A stretch of DNA of 64,000 bases. It comes from Adineta ricciae. Lineage: Eukaryota > Rotifera > Eurotatoria > Adinetida > Adinetidae. The stretch is from NCBI GenBank assembly GCA_905250025.1, contig CAJNOJ010000192.1:124001-188000 (forward strand). Direction: 5' to 3'. The notes beneath the pieces are model-generated. The model did no database searches. It was not told the DNA's origin and saw only the letters and a list, made by a program, of their open reading frames with translations. The first letter of the stretch is position 1. Each line of letters starts with the position of its first letter. This document shows positions 43,770 through 55,347 of the stretch, in pieces. The position numbers were made by a program, and so were the translations under genes.

Positions 43770-45694
43770 CTAGAAGAACATGGAAGTCGAATCAACGATT
43801 GCTTGTGCAATATTACGAGGTGTGATAAGTATTTGGGAAATCTTCTCCGAAAAATACTCGAACATTGATGGTCGATCACGAAAGAAGATATTTGATGACT
43901 AAAAGAAGAAAAAACAAACAAGACGATTAAGTTGAGATTCATTTGGTCATTTTGACTTACTTGTTCTCCAAGCCACAGATGAATAGATTGTGGTGTGTCA
44001 TTATTTCGTCCAGTGAATCCAATTTGACACGTAACCGAAGAATATTTTGCCAATTGTTTGATTTCATTTGCGATTACATCTGGATTAAAGCGAGTTTTCG
44101 AAAAGAGCACTGTTGAATCTGTAAGATCGAATGATATACTCGACACTTGCTTAAATTGATTGAGATTATCCACCATATCCGTTGTTGATGTGATCGGCCA
44201 TGAATAGATATGTTCGACGCATGGAAATAAGTAACTTAATTTGCTAAGATTATAAATCTCTTCTTGTGGATAGGGGGAGAAATCGAATCTGAGTGTGCGT
44301 ATTTGTTTGAGTTGTATCAATTGAATTCGATTAAATAAATCAAACCAAAAGGATGAATTGTCATCGTGTTTAAATTCTAAAGTATGAAGTCGTGGTAGAA
44401 GATATTGAACATCTTTCAAAATGTGGAATGAAGAAGGAGAAATTATTAAACATTCAATTTGCTTTAAATCAACAATAGTCGATAGACTTTGCAAAGATTT
44501 TTTCCAAGACAATCGTAATTTTTTAATCGAGATCAATCGCGGAAGATTGGCGAATTGATATTCATGAACGATTTCATTGTTGGGTATTGTTGAATAGATC
44601 GGTGATTCGTGATTGATTTCGAAATATGATAGATTGAAAGCAGAACCGGTAAGTGTACATAAATAGTTACAAAAACCAACCACAAACCAACATTTCTCTT
44701 CCAGCCAAAACGGTGTACGAAATGAATCGAGGGTTTCGTCAGTTATACCGCCAATCGTGCTGAAGAGAAAATTGAAGGAAGTCAAAGATTGTGTGATCGT
44801 TTGCCACCAATGTCCGTTAATCATACTCGCATCGTTCATTCCATGCGTAGATTCGATGTCAAAATGAGTTAAATTCGGAAAATTTCGTAAGGTATGTTCG
44901 ATTGTATCGATGGATAATAATGTAACTATCAGAATAAGATCAAATGCTTGGCGATCTTTCTAAGAAGAAGAAAAAAAAACGATGCAACACTCACATCCTA
45001 CTGTCAAACTGAATCGTCGTAATGAATAACACGGCTGAATATGACGAAAAACACCAAAACCATTGCCATGAAACGTAATCGATTGAAGTTGAGGTGCGTG
45101 TTGAACGATTGATTTAATATTTTCACATGAATTTCCACCAAAATCTAATCGACGCAGATTGGAACATGGAATTGACTCGACACAATCAATGCAGTTTGTT
45201 GATAAATATTCTAATTGAGGTAGTATTCGAGTGTAGAAGTGTCGAAGAGTCGAGCGCCATTGATTTAATTCCGCTGCCACTGCTTTGGGATGGTTAAATG
45301 AAAGAGAACGAAGTCGAGTCAAATTGTGTAGTTTAGAGAAAATTTCATGTAAAGATTTAAACTCAATGTGGATCAATGAAATCGATCGAAGATTTGTGAA
45401 TTGGTCAATTGGAAAATAAGATAAGAAAAGTATCGATTGATTTGGTGTATCAATATCATCAGAAAGTCGTAAGGAGATGATTTGTTCAGGTCGAATCGAT
45501 TTACAAATCAGGTGAAAGTGCGATTTTCCAATGGATCGTAAATTGACTCGGTAAGTCGAATGAGAATTTAAAATCGAATCGATTCGATTGTTAAGATTTA
45601 AAAATGAATGAAGAATCTCCTCTGTTCGAAGGTATTGAAACAAAATATGAAGTAATTCAGTCGGTAATTGATTAAACGAACTAATTTGATTCAT
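43770..45694 (-). CDS. F-box/LRR-like protein (A)
   Basis: Start MNQISSFNQLPTELLHILFQ at 45694: F-box (LPTELLHILFQYLRTEEILHSFLNLNNRID) followed by irregular leucine-rich repeats (QFTNLRSISLIHIEFKSLHE, HNLTRLRSLSFNH, CSNLRRLDFGGNSCENI, APQLQSITFHGN). An intron near 44955-44995 (acceptor ...aaag|AT) leads into RQAFDLILIVTLLSIDTIEH and more repeats. A second intron (LGEQ|gtaagt...ttttag) precedes the tail SSNIFFRDRPSMFEYFS, stop 43770. Presumed SCF substrate receptor. F-box/LRR genes of this style are expanded in bdelloids. Confidence 0.78.
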
Positions 45695-45987
45695 TGCAAT
45701 GTATTCAGAAAGACAGTTTTGCTTTTTGTTTCTATGTAAAAAGATAAAAAGAAAGAGAAAGACATGAAACATCTTTTGTAAGTTAGATAAGAAATGTTTT
45801 ATTTAATTCTTTTCGTCATTGATCATGTTTGCGTTATCATCATGGATGTTTAATAGTTTCAAGAGCAGTCATGTCGGTATTTTAACCAATAGGACGATTA
45901 AAAATAAATTTTGGCAAGATTAGATAATGTGTTAGTATACTCATTACAATCGCACACAGATAATACAGGAAAAAGTCTCAGGTAACG

Positions 45988-46812
45988 TCAGCGAAGTTTT
46001 TCCATTTTATCGACAATAAGTTGTCCGATATTGATATTTATCCAATTTCGCTTTCGATTCGTAGATGTTCTACCAGGCGTCCATATTTCTGTTCCACTCC
46101 CTGTTGATGTCATAAGAACCGTTTTTTTTTTGTGAATGTCCATTGACATAGATTTCTTGTTTCTTTCGTGATACTTGTGTTACAACATGATACCATCGAG
46201 AATAAAACAAAGATGTTTACTCATAGCAGAGGTTAGCTCAATTCTTACGTGTTGAGTTCGATAGGTGTTGTTGAATTGAAATCAAATTGAATGTGCTCGT
46301 CTGAAATCATCATTTGATTCTGTATGAATTGCGCTGCTTCTGAAAAACCTAAATGAAGCCAAATCTGGTCAGGATGTTCCCATGCACCAATTACTGTTTG
46401 AAAAGGCATGGTATTATGCAGTGGAGACCATTCTGTAGCAAGGAAACAGCAAAGTAATCTGTTTGGTAACGAGGGAACTCATTTACGGGTACAGTAATAA
46501 CTGAGTTTCCATCGCGACGAAGACATGAACCAAGAAAACAGTGTGATTGAATTGGATTTCCTACGAGCGAGAAACTAATCATGACCCAATTTATCTGCAT
46601 CTTCAAATGTTCAGTGACCAACAAGATATTTTTTCTTAAAAATGTTAAATCTTTTATTTAGAAAAAGATTACTGACAACGATACAACGCCACAGTCGACA
46701 AGTCCGTGAAATAACTAGAAGATCATGAAGATTTTCGTCAGCCAGCTAGAATAAGATTGTAGTGAGCATTTCTATAGGAATATCACCAATACAGTGTGTC
46801 GTCGAGATGTAC
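45988..46812 (-). pseudogene. F-box/LamG-like protein, dead allele (A)
   Basis: Homologous to the intact gene at 60753-61775 but damaged. About 160 bp matching 60828-60990 is absent near 46062, removing the ELADLCIWTR block. Further small deletions lie in the CWFLVTGW region (near 46435) and in the central region (near 46575). Surviving pieces include LVGNPIQSHCFLGSCLRRDG and NSVITVPVNEFPRYQTDYFA. Confidence 0.7.
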
Positions 46813-47603
46813 GTCTCGTCATTCAATTGTATATTATCAAAAGTAAAACTGCGTTTTCGGAGAAAATGATTTAAACCAAATGATCTTCTTTGAGTTGAAG
46901 GAATAGATTTCAACAGCGTACGGCATAGTGCCTTAGTCTTACGGGAAAACTTTCAAAATGTCCACAATTGTAATAATCATGCTTGATCACAGTTAGTTTT
47001 TAGCACCTTCGAACGGTTGGCAAGCGTTGTATATTCGCCTTGTCGATGACTGTAAAATAAGCACGTGGTAGTAAGAAAAGAAAGAAAAAAAACTCGAAGT
47101 TTTGTCAAGATATTAGGAAGAAAGTATAAGTTGAGGATGATAGTCGTATCGTGTACATGGTGTTTCATAATAATGTGTGTTGGAAAACGTCAAACACTTC
47201 AGATATTCGATTACTTATGCATTTATAATCAGATTTCAAAACGAAACAAGTAAAATTTATTTGAACTATTGAGAGCCAATAATAACATAGTTGACAATGA
47301 ATATTATATCCAAAAGAAGACAAAAGTCGATCTCTTGGTTATACAAATTCAGCCGAGTCATAAAGAAAGATATACTTCGTTTGAGAGACTCATACATTTT
47401 ATTTCTAGATTTTCATGAAACACGCAATATGCATTTAAATCCATCGACAGACGAAAAACAATGAAGGAATTCTTTAAAGACTTCAATACTTTCTTTGATA
47501 AAGGTCCTATGGATCAAAATATGATGTAAGAGTGTTTTTCGTGTGCGAGAATATTTAATTTAAATTAGGAATAAGTGTATATATGTGATATTATATAAAA
47601 AAT
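46813..47603. other. Intergenic between F-box/LamG and NRPS (A)
   Basis: No gene seen; conserved with 61776-62526. Confidence 0.5.
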
Positions 47604-50600
47604 CTAACATCCAAAAACAGTTTCTTTACGAGAAAGAACTGAGTGAGTCCGTAGATTGGTGATGGCCCGAGCGAGTTGAATGACTGATAAATGATCGAAG
47701 AAGAGATGCGTATTGATTTCAGTAGAAATTTCTCGTTGCAATAAAGTTATTAGTTGTAAAGCCTTGAGAGACGTACCACCTTGTTCAAAAAATGATTTGT
47801 TCACGTCGATGTCGTCTGTTGTACAATCCAGAATTCGAGAGAAAACGACTTGAATGGATTTCATGAGCTCTGTTTGCTGTTGTGATATATCAATAATAGG
47901 TATTGAACACGGTATACTGACTTCCTAAAACAAATATATACATAGTCATAGATAACAAGTTTTGATTTGTTTATTACTTGATTTGTCTCATTTGTCTCGT
48001 TTGTGTTCAGTGTGATAATCTCATTCAAAGGTAAGTGTAACTGATCTGTACGATTCGAACCAAACAGCTGAGTGAGTAATTTTACCAAAGAATTCGCATG
48101 TTGTTCAATCGTTTCTCGTTCAAAGACATCAGACATGTATCCCCAAACACAATCAATAGTCATAGCGTGTTTGTCAAAGGAAAATGAGACGTCCAAATCG
48201 AATTTGTATCCCACATCAATATCTTTTATTGGCTTCTTATAAGTAGAAATACGACATGAATCACCAAACATGATGTCATCCATATTTGTATAATCGATCA
48301 GTGTCGTATCGACACTGAAAATTGTTTGGAGATATGGAAATTGTAAGTGAGAATTTGGTACACGATGCAAATCAATCAGTTTATCATAAGGTAAGTGTGC
48401 ATGTTGAACACTTGTCAGAAATGCCTTTTGTACTTTATAGACGAGTTCAATGAAGGAGAGTTTATCAAGATCAGCATTGACGATACGACACGGAAGAATA
48501 TTAACAAACATGCCGATCATCGAGACAAGTTCTGGCCGATATCGATTCTGATGAATAACACCCACACATGCATCTCGATTATGTGCTGAAAGTTGAGCCA
48601 GAAAGAGATAGTAACATGTGAGACCCAATTGGAATAAGGTGACATTGAGTTCGTTAGCACACATAACCATTGAGCGCGCAATTTCTAATGGAATGGTAAT
48701 ACTCAACAGCTCGCCTTGACCCGTACGGCGAGCTGATAACGATTGTTTAGTACTACCCAGATTTAATTGACGATCCCAGGCATAATCACATAGAAGTTCT
48801 TTCCAATAAGTACATGCTTCCGACATCAGTAATGTTCGTTCATGAACAGAATAATCGATATACTGAAGACAAGGTGTCTGTAGTTCCTCACCTGCATAAG
48901 CCAATTTCAATTCATCTAAGAACAAATCTATAGCTTGTCCATCGAATGAACCATGATGAAAATTAAATAGGAGTAAATCATTAGTTAATAATATGTCTTT
49001 GTTATCGCCGTGATCATAACGAATGAAGTGACAGCGAAAAACACCATTATTTTCTGTGTCAAATGGTGTCCACATTTCTTCGCGCAATATCTTCTTCTGT
49101 TGTTGTTCATCATGGACGGTGCTCACGCGCATAGGATAAGTTATTGCATTATGAATCGACTGACGCAATATACCATGTTTGACATCGAACATGAGTCGAG
49201 TACGAAAGATCCAATGTTTACTGACTACGGAATTTAGCGCCTGAAGACACCGGTCAATCGACAATTGACCAGCATCAATTTGAAATATCATATTCATATT
49301 AAAGACGGGTGCGAGTTGCGGCCAATCTATGAAACGAGTATGTTCAGCCAACCAGATACTCGTTTGAGCATATGAAGCAGGACCTAAAAGAAACAGTACT
49401 TTTATCGTTCAGCGAACACTAACAATCGCTCTACTAACCTTCGATGATATTAAGTGGAATCCATGGTAAATGGAGAATGACTTGACGTTCTTCGATCAGA
49501 CGAGCATGATCAGCAATCGTTGTAGAACGAAAAAGTAAACTAATGTCGATTGATTGTCGAAATTGAGTTTGATAGTTGTGATGAAGTTTCATGAGAAGAA
49601 GCGAATGGCCACCGAGTTTAAAAAAACTGATATTGATCGTAGGAATGTGTTTCAGACCGAGCACTCGACACCAAATTGATGCTATATGTCGCTCCAAGTC
49701 GCTTCGATGCTGTTCGTCTGATTCTGTCATATCCGAAGAGAGGAGTGAAAAATCAGGACATGGCAATGCCTTTCTATCTAATTTTCCATTGAGATTCAAT
49801 GGAAAGTTATCGACGAGAACAAACAACGACGGTACCATGTACAAAGGTAGATGTTTCGAGCATTCATCACGCAATATGTTAGTGTTCAGATGGATTTTTG
49901 TTTCAACATAGGCTACAATATGTTCTAGGTTCTCGTGAGTGACCTTGACGACGACACAATTAGTAATATCCAATGAATATAGCATGATGACTGTTTCTAT
50001 TTCGCCTAATTCAATTCGTTGTCCTCTCAACTTCACTTGAAAATCTTTGCGACCGACAAATACCAATTGTCCATCTGAAGTAATTCTGGCCAGATCACCT
50101 GTTCGATAGAACACACCATCAACATTAGGTATTTGAACAAGTACCCGTTCACTCGCTTGAGGATCATCGAGATAACCCGAAAAGATGCCAACGCCACCAA
50201 GAAATATCTCACCAATATGTCGTCCATCAGGTAACACTTGCTGACCATAGTTATCAAGTACAAGAACTTTTCGACCTGGTAGACACCGACCGATCGGCAC
50301 AATCTCCGGAATGATGCTGTCTGTAGCTTGCATTCTGTAGGCCAGCGCAGATATGGTGCATTCAGCTGGAGCATATATATTGGCCAAACAGCACGACTTT
50401 GGTAAATACCTAAATAAGCTGCTTGCCGCCTTCCTTTGTAACTGTTCTCCTGAAAGATGAGAAAGAATCATTTTTTAAAATATAGCGTACTATAAATTAC
50501 CTCCGACAGTGATTAATTTCAGTGTAGCAAGACAGTTGGATATTTCTGGGTCGCCATTCCTGTTTAGGTAATCGGACAAAACGGATAACGATGTTGGTAC

Positions 50601-51185
50601 AAAGTCGATCATGGTTATTTGGTTCTTTACAATTGTTTGACAAAGATAATATGTATCGAGATTACCATGTGGTCGAAGTAATACGAGTGTCGCACCACAA
50701 ATGTAACTTCCCAGATATTCATCAACATGTTCATCGAATGAACAACTACCCATTTGAATTATTACATCATTTTCGCGATTGGAGAGCAGTTGGTTATGCG
50801 AATGCACCATATACGTGAAGTTTCGATGGCTAATGGGTACTACTTTGGGTGTTCCTGTCGAGCCACTCGTGAAAATCAAAAAAGCGATGTCGTCCATCAG
50901 TACATTCACGTCTGTCGACGATTCAAAGTCACCTTTAATTATATTCTCCACCGATACTTTGTTCTTCGGAATGAGATGATCGGTAGTCGAGTGAGTGAGA
51001 ACACATCGTGGTCGAGTGAGATCAGTCAACAACTGCAGTCGTTCGAATGGTTCATGAGGTGAGAGTGGAAGGTACGAAGCACCACTAAACAGAATTGCCA
51101 TGATACCAATGGCCATTTCAATCGACCGCTCAACACATTGACCAACGATATCGCCTCGTTCTACTTGACAGTGATCGATGAGATG
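47604..51185 (-). CDS. Nonribosomal peptide synthetase, A-PCP-C-PCP (homologue A, N-terminus cut)
   Basis: Minus-strand multimodular enzyme, about 1150 residues present. Adenylation: GASYLPLSP, TSGSTGTPKVVPISHRN (A3), NIYAPAECT (A5), YRTGDLA (A7), GRKDFQVKLRGQRIELGEIE (A8), NLNGKLDRKAL (A10). PCP1: FFKLGGHSLLLMKL, with the phosphopantetheine Ser. Condensation: FNFHHGSFDGQ (HHxxxDG, intact) and VGVIHQNRY. PCP2: FFEQGGTSLKALQL, then stop at 47604. No thioesterase or reductase domain follows. Introns at 50450-50500, 49384-49438 and 47925-47977 keep the frame. The first part of the A domain is lost at the N (51186). Makes or tethers a short peptide or amide. Family is non-metazoan in origin; horizontally acquired NRPS genes are known in bdelloids. 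Confidence 0.9.
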
Positions 51186-51186
51186 N
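51186..51186. other. Single-N join from NRPS (A) to gene Z' (B)
   Basis: The NRPS A domain is cut in mid-frame and Z' resumes. The 58 bp after the N (51187-51244) repeat 32364-32421. An artificial fusion ORF spans the join. Confidence 0.85.
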
Positions 51187-51484
51187 CATCAACATGTACA
51201 AATGTTTCATAAGCGATACCAATTTTTGAACATAAACATTGAATTGTAGTCGAATATTTTCTCATCAATTTGTTAAATTGAAGATTTGTTGGAAAGTATA
51301 TGACATCATTTATTAATTGTGGACTAAAAGCAGCAAATAGACCGATACCAAAAACAGTCAGAACATACAAAATGATATAGATGCGGGTTGCATATCGTTG
51401 TCGACGAATAGTTTGTTCATCCGTGATATTACTTTGAAAAAAATTCAATTCGACGATTGCTTTTTTCAGTCTTCTATTTCTCAT
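51187..51484 (-). CDS. Gene Z' (homologue B), N-terminal part
   Basis: MRNRRLKKAIVELNFFQSNI start at 51484, TM1 IYIILYVLTVFGIGLFAAF, then FNKLMRKYSTTIQCLCSKIG. Continues at 32421 downward once the 58-bp overlap is merged. Confidence 0.78.
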
Positions 51485-53235
51485 TTGAAAAAATGTGAAG
51501 TATGTGAGTTTTAGAGAAATGTTTGTGAATACATTCTATTTGGATAAAAAACGGATAGAAAAGCAAAAAAGATGGCAAACCAAATATTATCAAAACAAGG
51601 TCTAGGTCTCTTAATTAATATATTAAAGCGTTTGAAAGACTTCATATGACGTAGTGCACTTTTTTCGAGGATATATCGTGACTTTTCTTTCTTTATTTGT
51701 CTATCTATTTATTATTTTATTTAGATTGAGTGTCATTAAGATGAAGTGAGATGTTGACATATTCAATGATTTGGTATTTTTCAACATAAAAGAATATTCT
51801 TTATTTGAAGATTGAGCCGTATTTTGTGCATAGAATGACGTAAAACTCCGCTAAATATTTCAGTATTTATTTTGCGTGATTGGTATTATAATTTTAAGAC
51901 ATGGATATACCCGTTTTATGAGCCATATTCGTAATCAGAATGACACAGACAAAAGTCATTTTTCATACAAACATTTCTCGTGAATGAACATACAAAATAA
52001 AAAGTTTTCGAATCTGATTATTTCCCATGTCGATAAATATAGAATCTGAGCAGCAATCGATTCTGCAAGATTTTGAAAGATTGTTGAAGCCGGATTCCAG
52101 ACCAGAAATTTTTTTCAAAGCTTCCGCTGATTCTCTGTTATGTTCAGTCAACAAAAACCGGGAATTGTTGGAAATCTCTCTAAGAGCGAGAAGTGACAAG
52201 TATGATGAATCCTTTCATTTTGTCCATGAGACAATTTATTCGTAGTTTAGTTGATGTGCTCACAAATGTATGTTCAAATAAGTACGGGAAATTTATCCAA
52301 AAAAGTCATAAAATCATAGTAGGACTTGAGCGTACATCTTCCGATAATCGGTTGGATATTTTATGGATTAAACTATCTGATATCTACTTTAGTCAGTTAA
52401 TGTCTACATATCAGAGTATCAATTTAATCGAAATGAGAAGATCAGAACATAATTAACTTCGAATTCTATCGTGGACAAAATAAAAGGATTTATGATACTC
52501 AATTTTTCTTCATTTATCCACATATTCGCCCTAAAAAGGTGATCTGTAATATCTTTATAATGTTTCTTTCTTTCGCCATAGAGATTGAAAAGAACATCTA
52601 TAGAACAACTATGAATTTTCTGGAATGCAGTAAAATCATATAGATTCGCTAAAATGTTGTCTTGCTTCTTGTACTTATCAAATAAATATAACGAGTCTTT
52701 CGTTCAAACATGAGTAATTATTCACAAAGTAAGACTAATAAGGACAAAACCTGCAAAGTTGGCGGATAATTGTGACCAAACAACTTTTCACGTTCTAAGA
52801 GCAAGAAATAATTGAAAAAAAAGGAGAACACATCCTATTTCCTAATGTTGCGCATTGTAGAATACGACGAGTTCTAAAAAAAAGAATGTCGAAGACAATT
52901 TTTATTTGGTGAAATTTGCAAATCCAAGAAGTAAGATTATATAGTATGAGATTATTTGTGCATATTCAAAAATTTCTGTTGTTCTTTTGATTTACCTTAT
53001 TGCTTTGTGTTAATAGGATATAACTAACAAAATATCGCAAATGGCCGGCACTGTCAGTCTTATTGTAATCCTTTAAAAGTTCATTCGAATGTGTGTCTAG
53101 AGAAATTACGATAATAACGTTGTGAAGTAGAAATAAAAGACCAACTCATGATGAGAACAGAAAATATTTTGTTATCAGATATCAAATAAAGAGTATATAG
53201 TTTGAAAGACTCATATTTTGTTGCACATAGATAAG
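51485..53235. other. Intergenic upstream of isochorismatase-like gene (B), with a small open frame
   Basis: At 52027-52245 (+) an open frame of 72 codons (MSINIESEQQSILQDFERLL...) exists only here; the A copy is shifted by indels near 37695 and 37730. I cannot name a family, and it may be a relic exon. The remainder is AT-rich with no gene. Confidence 0.4.
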
Positions 53236-54150
53236 ATGTCATCCGACAACGAGAACGAAAGTGTTCTAATTGGTAATGATTCAGATTTCTGGCGTTATTC
53301 TAACAAAAATGGTTTTGATTTGACTCGAGGAAGTGATCATTCTCTTCGCTTACAAACCACAACTCAACCTATTACGATCGACCCGACTCGCACGGCATTA
53401 ATTATCATTGACATGCAAAACTTTTTTATTCATCCCTCTGTGCGTTCACATCCACCAGGTCTGATTGCGTGTGAACAACTTCTTCGATTCGCCATTCCTG
53501 CAGCACGTAAATCAGGTATTCAAGTTATTTGGTTAAATTGGGGCTTAACCGACGATGATATTCATCAGGCTCCACCTTCCTTAAAACGAGCGTTTTCACG
53601 TGGGTTAACAACTGAATCGAGCTTGGGAGCAAAGTCTATCTACACAGGTCTTGGCAGTGAATTAGGAGAGATTGTTCTTCCCAGTGGCGAACATATCAAT
53701 GGTGGCAGATTACTGATGCGTGATACTTGGAATGCGAGCCTTTATGATCCACTTTTTGAGAGTTATCAAAAGAGTCAATCCCATACAAAAGCTGATCAAT
53801 GGTTTCATAAGGTAAATTAGTCAATGAGCGATGAAAATAATATTGTTTTACTTGTACAATAGGATCGTGTTTCTGGTTTATGGTCTCATGATTCTCCATT
53901 ACTCTCATATCTTCGTTCGAACAGAATTGTTACGTTAATCTTTGCTGGTGTGAACACCGATCAATGTGTGGCGGGTACATTACACGATGCTGAATACAAA
54001 GGTTTTGATTGTATTCTCTTGAGTGATGGTTGTGGTACAATGAGTCCGTCATTTGCTCGTGAATGTGTTGAATATAACTGTAGTAAAGGTGATGGATTTC
54101 TAATAGATAGTGAAACACTTGCTAAAAATATTGAAGATTCTTTACAGTAG
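53236..54150 (+). CDS. Isochorismatase-like cysteine hydrolase (B)
   Basis: Colinear copy of 38762-39676 with a handful of substitutions (SNKNG for SGKNG, PGLIA for AGLVA, SSLGAK for SSSGTK). Intron 53812-53862. Catalytic Asp (IIIDMQNFF) and Cys (NTDQCVAGT) are retained. Ends NIEDSLQ rather than NIEDYLN. Intact, so both homologues appear functional. Stands 130 bp upstream of PhyH (B). Confidence 0.85.
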
Positions 54151-54280
54151 ACTAATAAATAAAGATGCTTTTCTTTATCAAGATGCAAATTGATAAGAAT
54201 CTTGCGATGCAGTCTTCCTCTCTTTATCAAAACTTCGTTGATATAAAAAATTTTCAAAAGTCCTATTTGTATTTACAACA

Positions 54281-55282
54281 ATGTCATTTTCACTTTCCGT
54301 AACACCAACTCCACCTCTTGTTCTTCCTGTTACAAATCCCATTTCATTAACTACTGCTGATATTGATGCATATCGTACCAATGGTTACCATGTCGTACCA
54401 AATCTTCTCTCTCCATCTCAGCTTGAGCAATGGCGAACAATAATCTTCAATGCTGTACAAGATCGTGCAGAAAAAAAATACAAATTTGCCACAGTATTGG
54501 AAGAAGATCACACCAATGTAGATTTGGACTACTATGATAATGTTTTCACACAACGTGTAAATCTATGGCAGACACACCCATCTGTAAAAGAATTGCTGCT
54601 AGAAAGTGGCTCAGTCATTGGAAAGATCGCAGCTGAATTGGAAGGAGTCGATTGTATTCGAATTTGGCACGATCAGGCGCTGATTAAAGAATCATTTGGA
54701 AATCCAACTGCATGGCATTTGGATGTTCCATATTGGTCCTTCAATTCCTTACATGCTATCAGTGTTTGGATTGCATTAGACGATGCAACAGTTGAGAACG
54801 GCTGTATGTATTTCATGCCTGGGTCACACAAAGTGAGTCTTGCGTCATCTATTTATCAGAACAACTAAGTGACTATCAATAGGTGACCGAACGTCATTTC
54901 CATGAATCGAATGAGACATTTCCTGAAATCAAAATCAGTAAAAATCTTTCAGATATATTTATGGTTTATCCTGAATTGAAGAAATATCCAACAATTCCTG
55001 TACCGATGAAAGCGGGTAGTGCATCATTTCATTGTGGTCATTTGATTCACGGTGCTGGTGCGAATATGACACCGGGACGGAGAGCAGCAATGACAATTCA
55101 AATGTAACAAAGATTAAGTGGAAAATGAAAATTGTTATCTTTGTATTTATAGGATGCCGGATAACATGGTGTTTAATGGCAAACAGAATATTTTAACAAA
55201 AGAACAAATGGATGAATTAGAAGTCGGTGTGTCAGTGTTCAATGATGATGAGCGAAATCCTGTTTTATATAGAAAAAACTGA
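54281..55282 (+). CDS. Phytanoyl-CoA dioxygenase (PhyH) family protein (B), intact
   Basis: Copy of 39810-40817. Start MSFSLSVTPTPPLVLPVTNP. Iron ligands in TAWHLDVPYW, distal His/Arg in HLIHGAGANMTPGRRAAM. Intron 1 has a canonical gtgagt donor after GSHK and reads in frame into VTERHFHESNETF; intron 2 joins QM to MPDNMVFNG. Stop 55280-55282. Unlike the A copy the frame is uninterrupted. Expected cytosolic or peroxisomal Fe(II)/2-oxoglutarate hydroxylase; substrate unknown. Confidence 0.85.
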
Positions 55283-55347
55283 ATGAAGTGTATTTGTTTT
55301 GAATATTTCTTGTGATTTCATTTCGTTTAGTCTGGTCGAAAAGATAA

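Noticed and set aside
51162..51484. Apparent fusion of NRPS sequence with membrane protein Z'
   Set aside because: The frame crosses the N at 51186, and both partners continue elsewhere; the Z' part overlaps 32364-32421.
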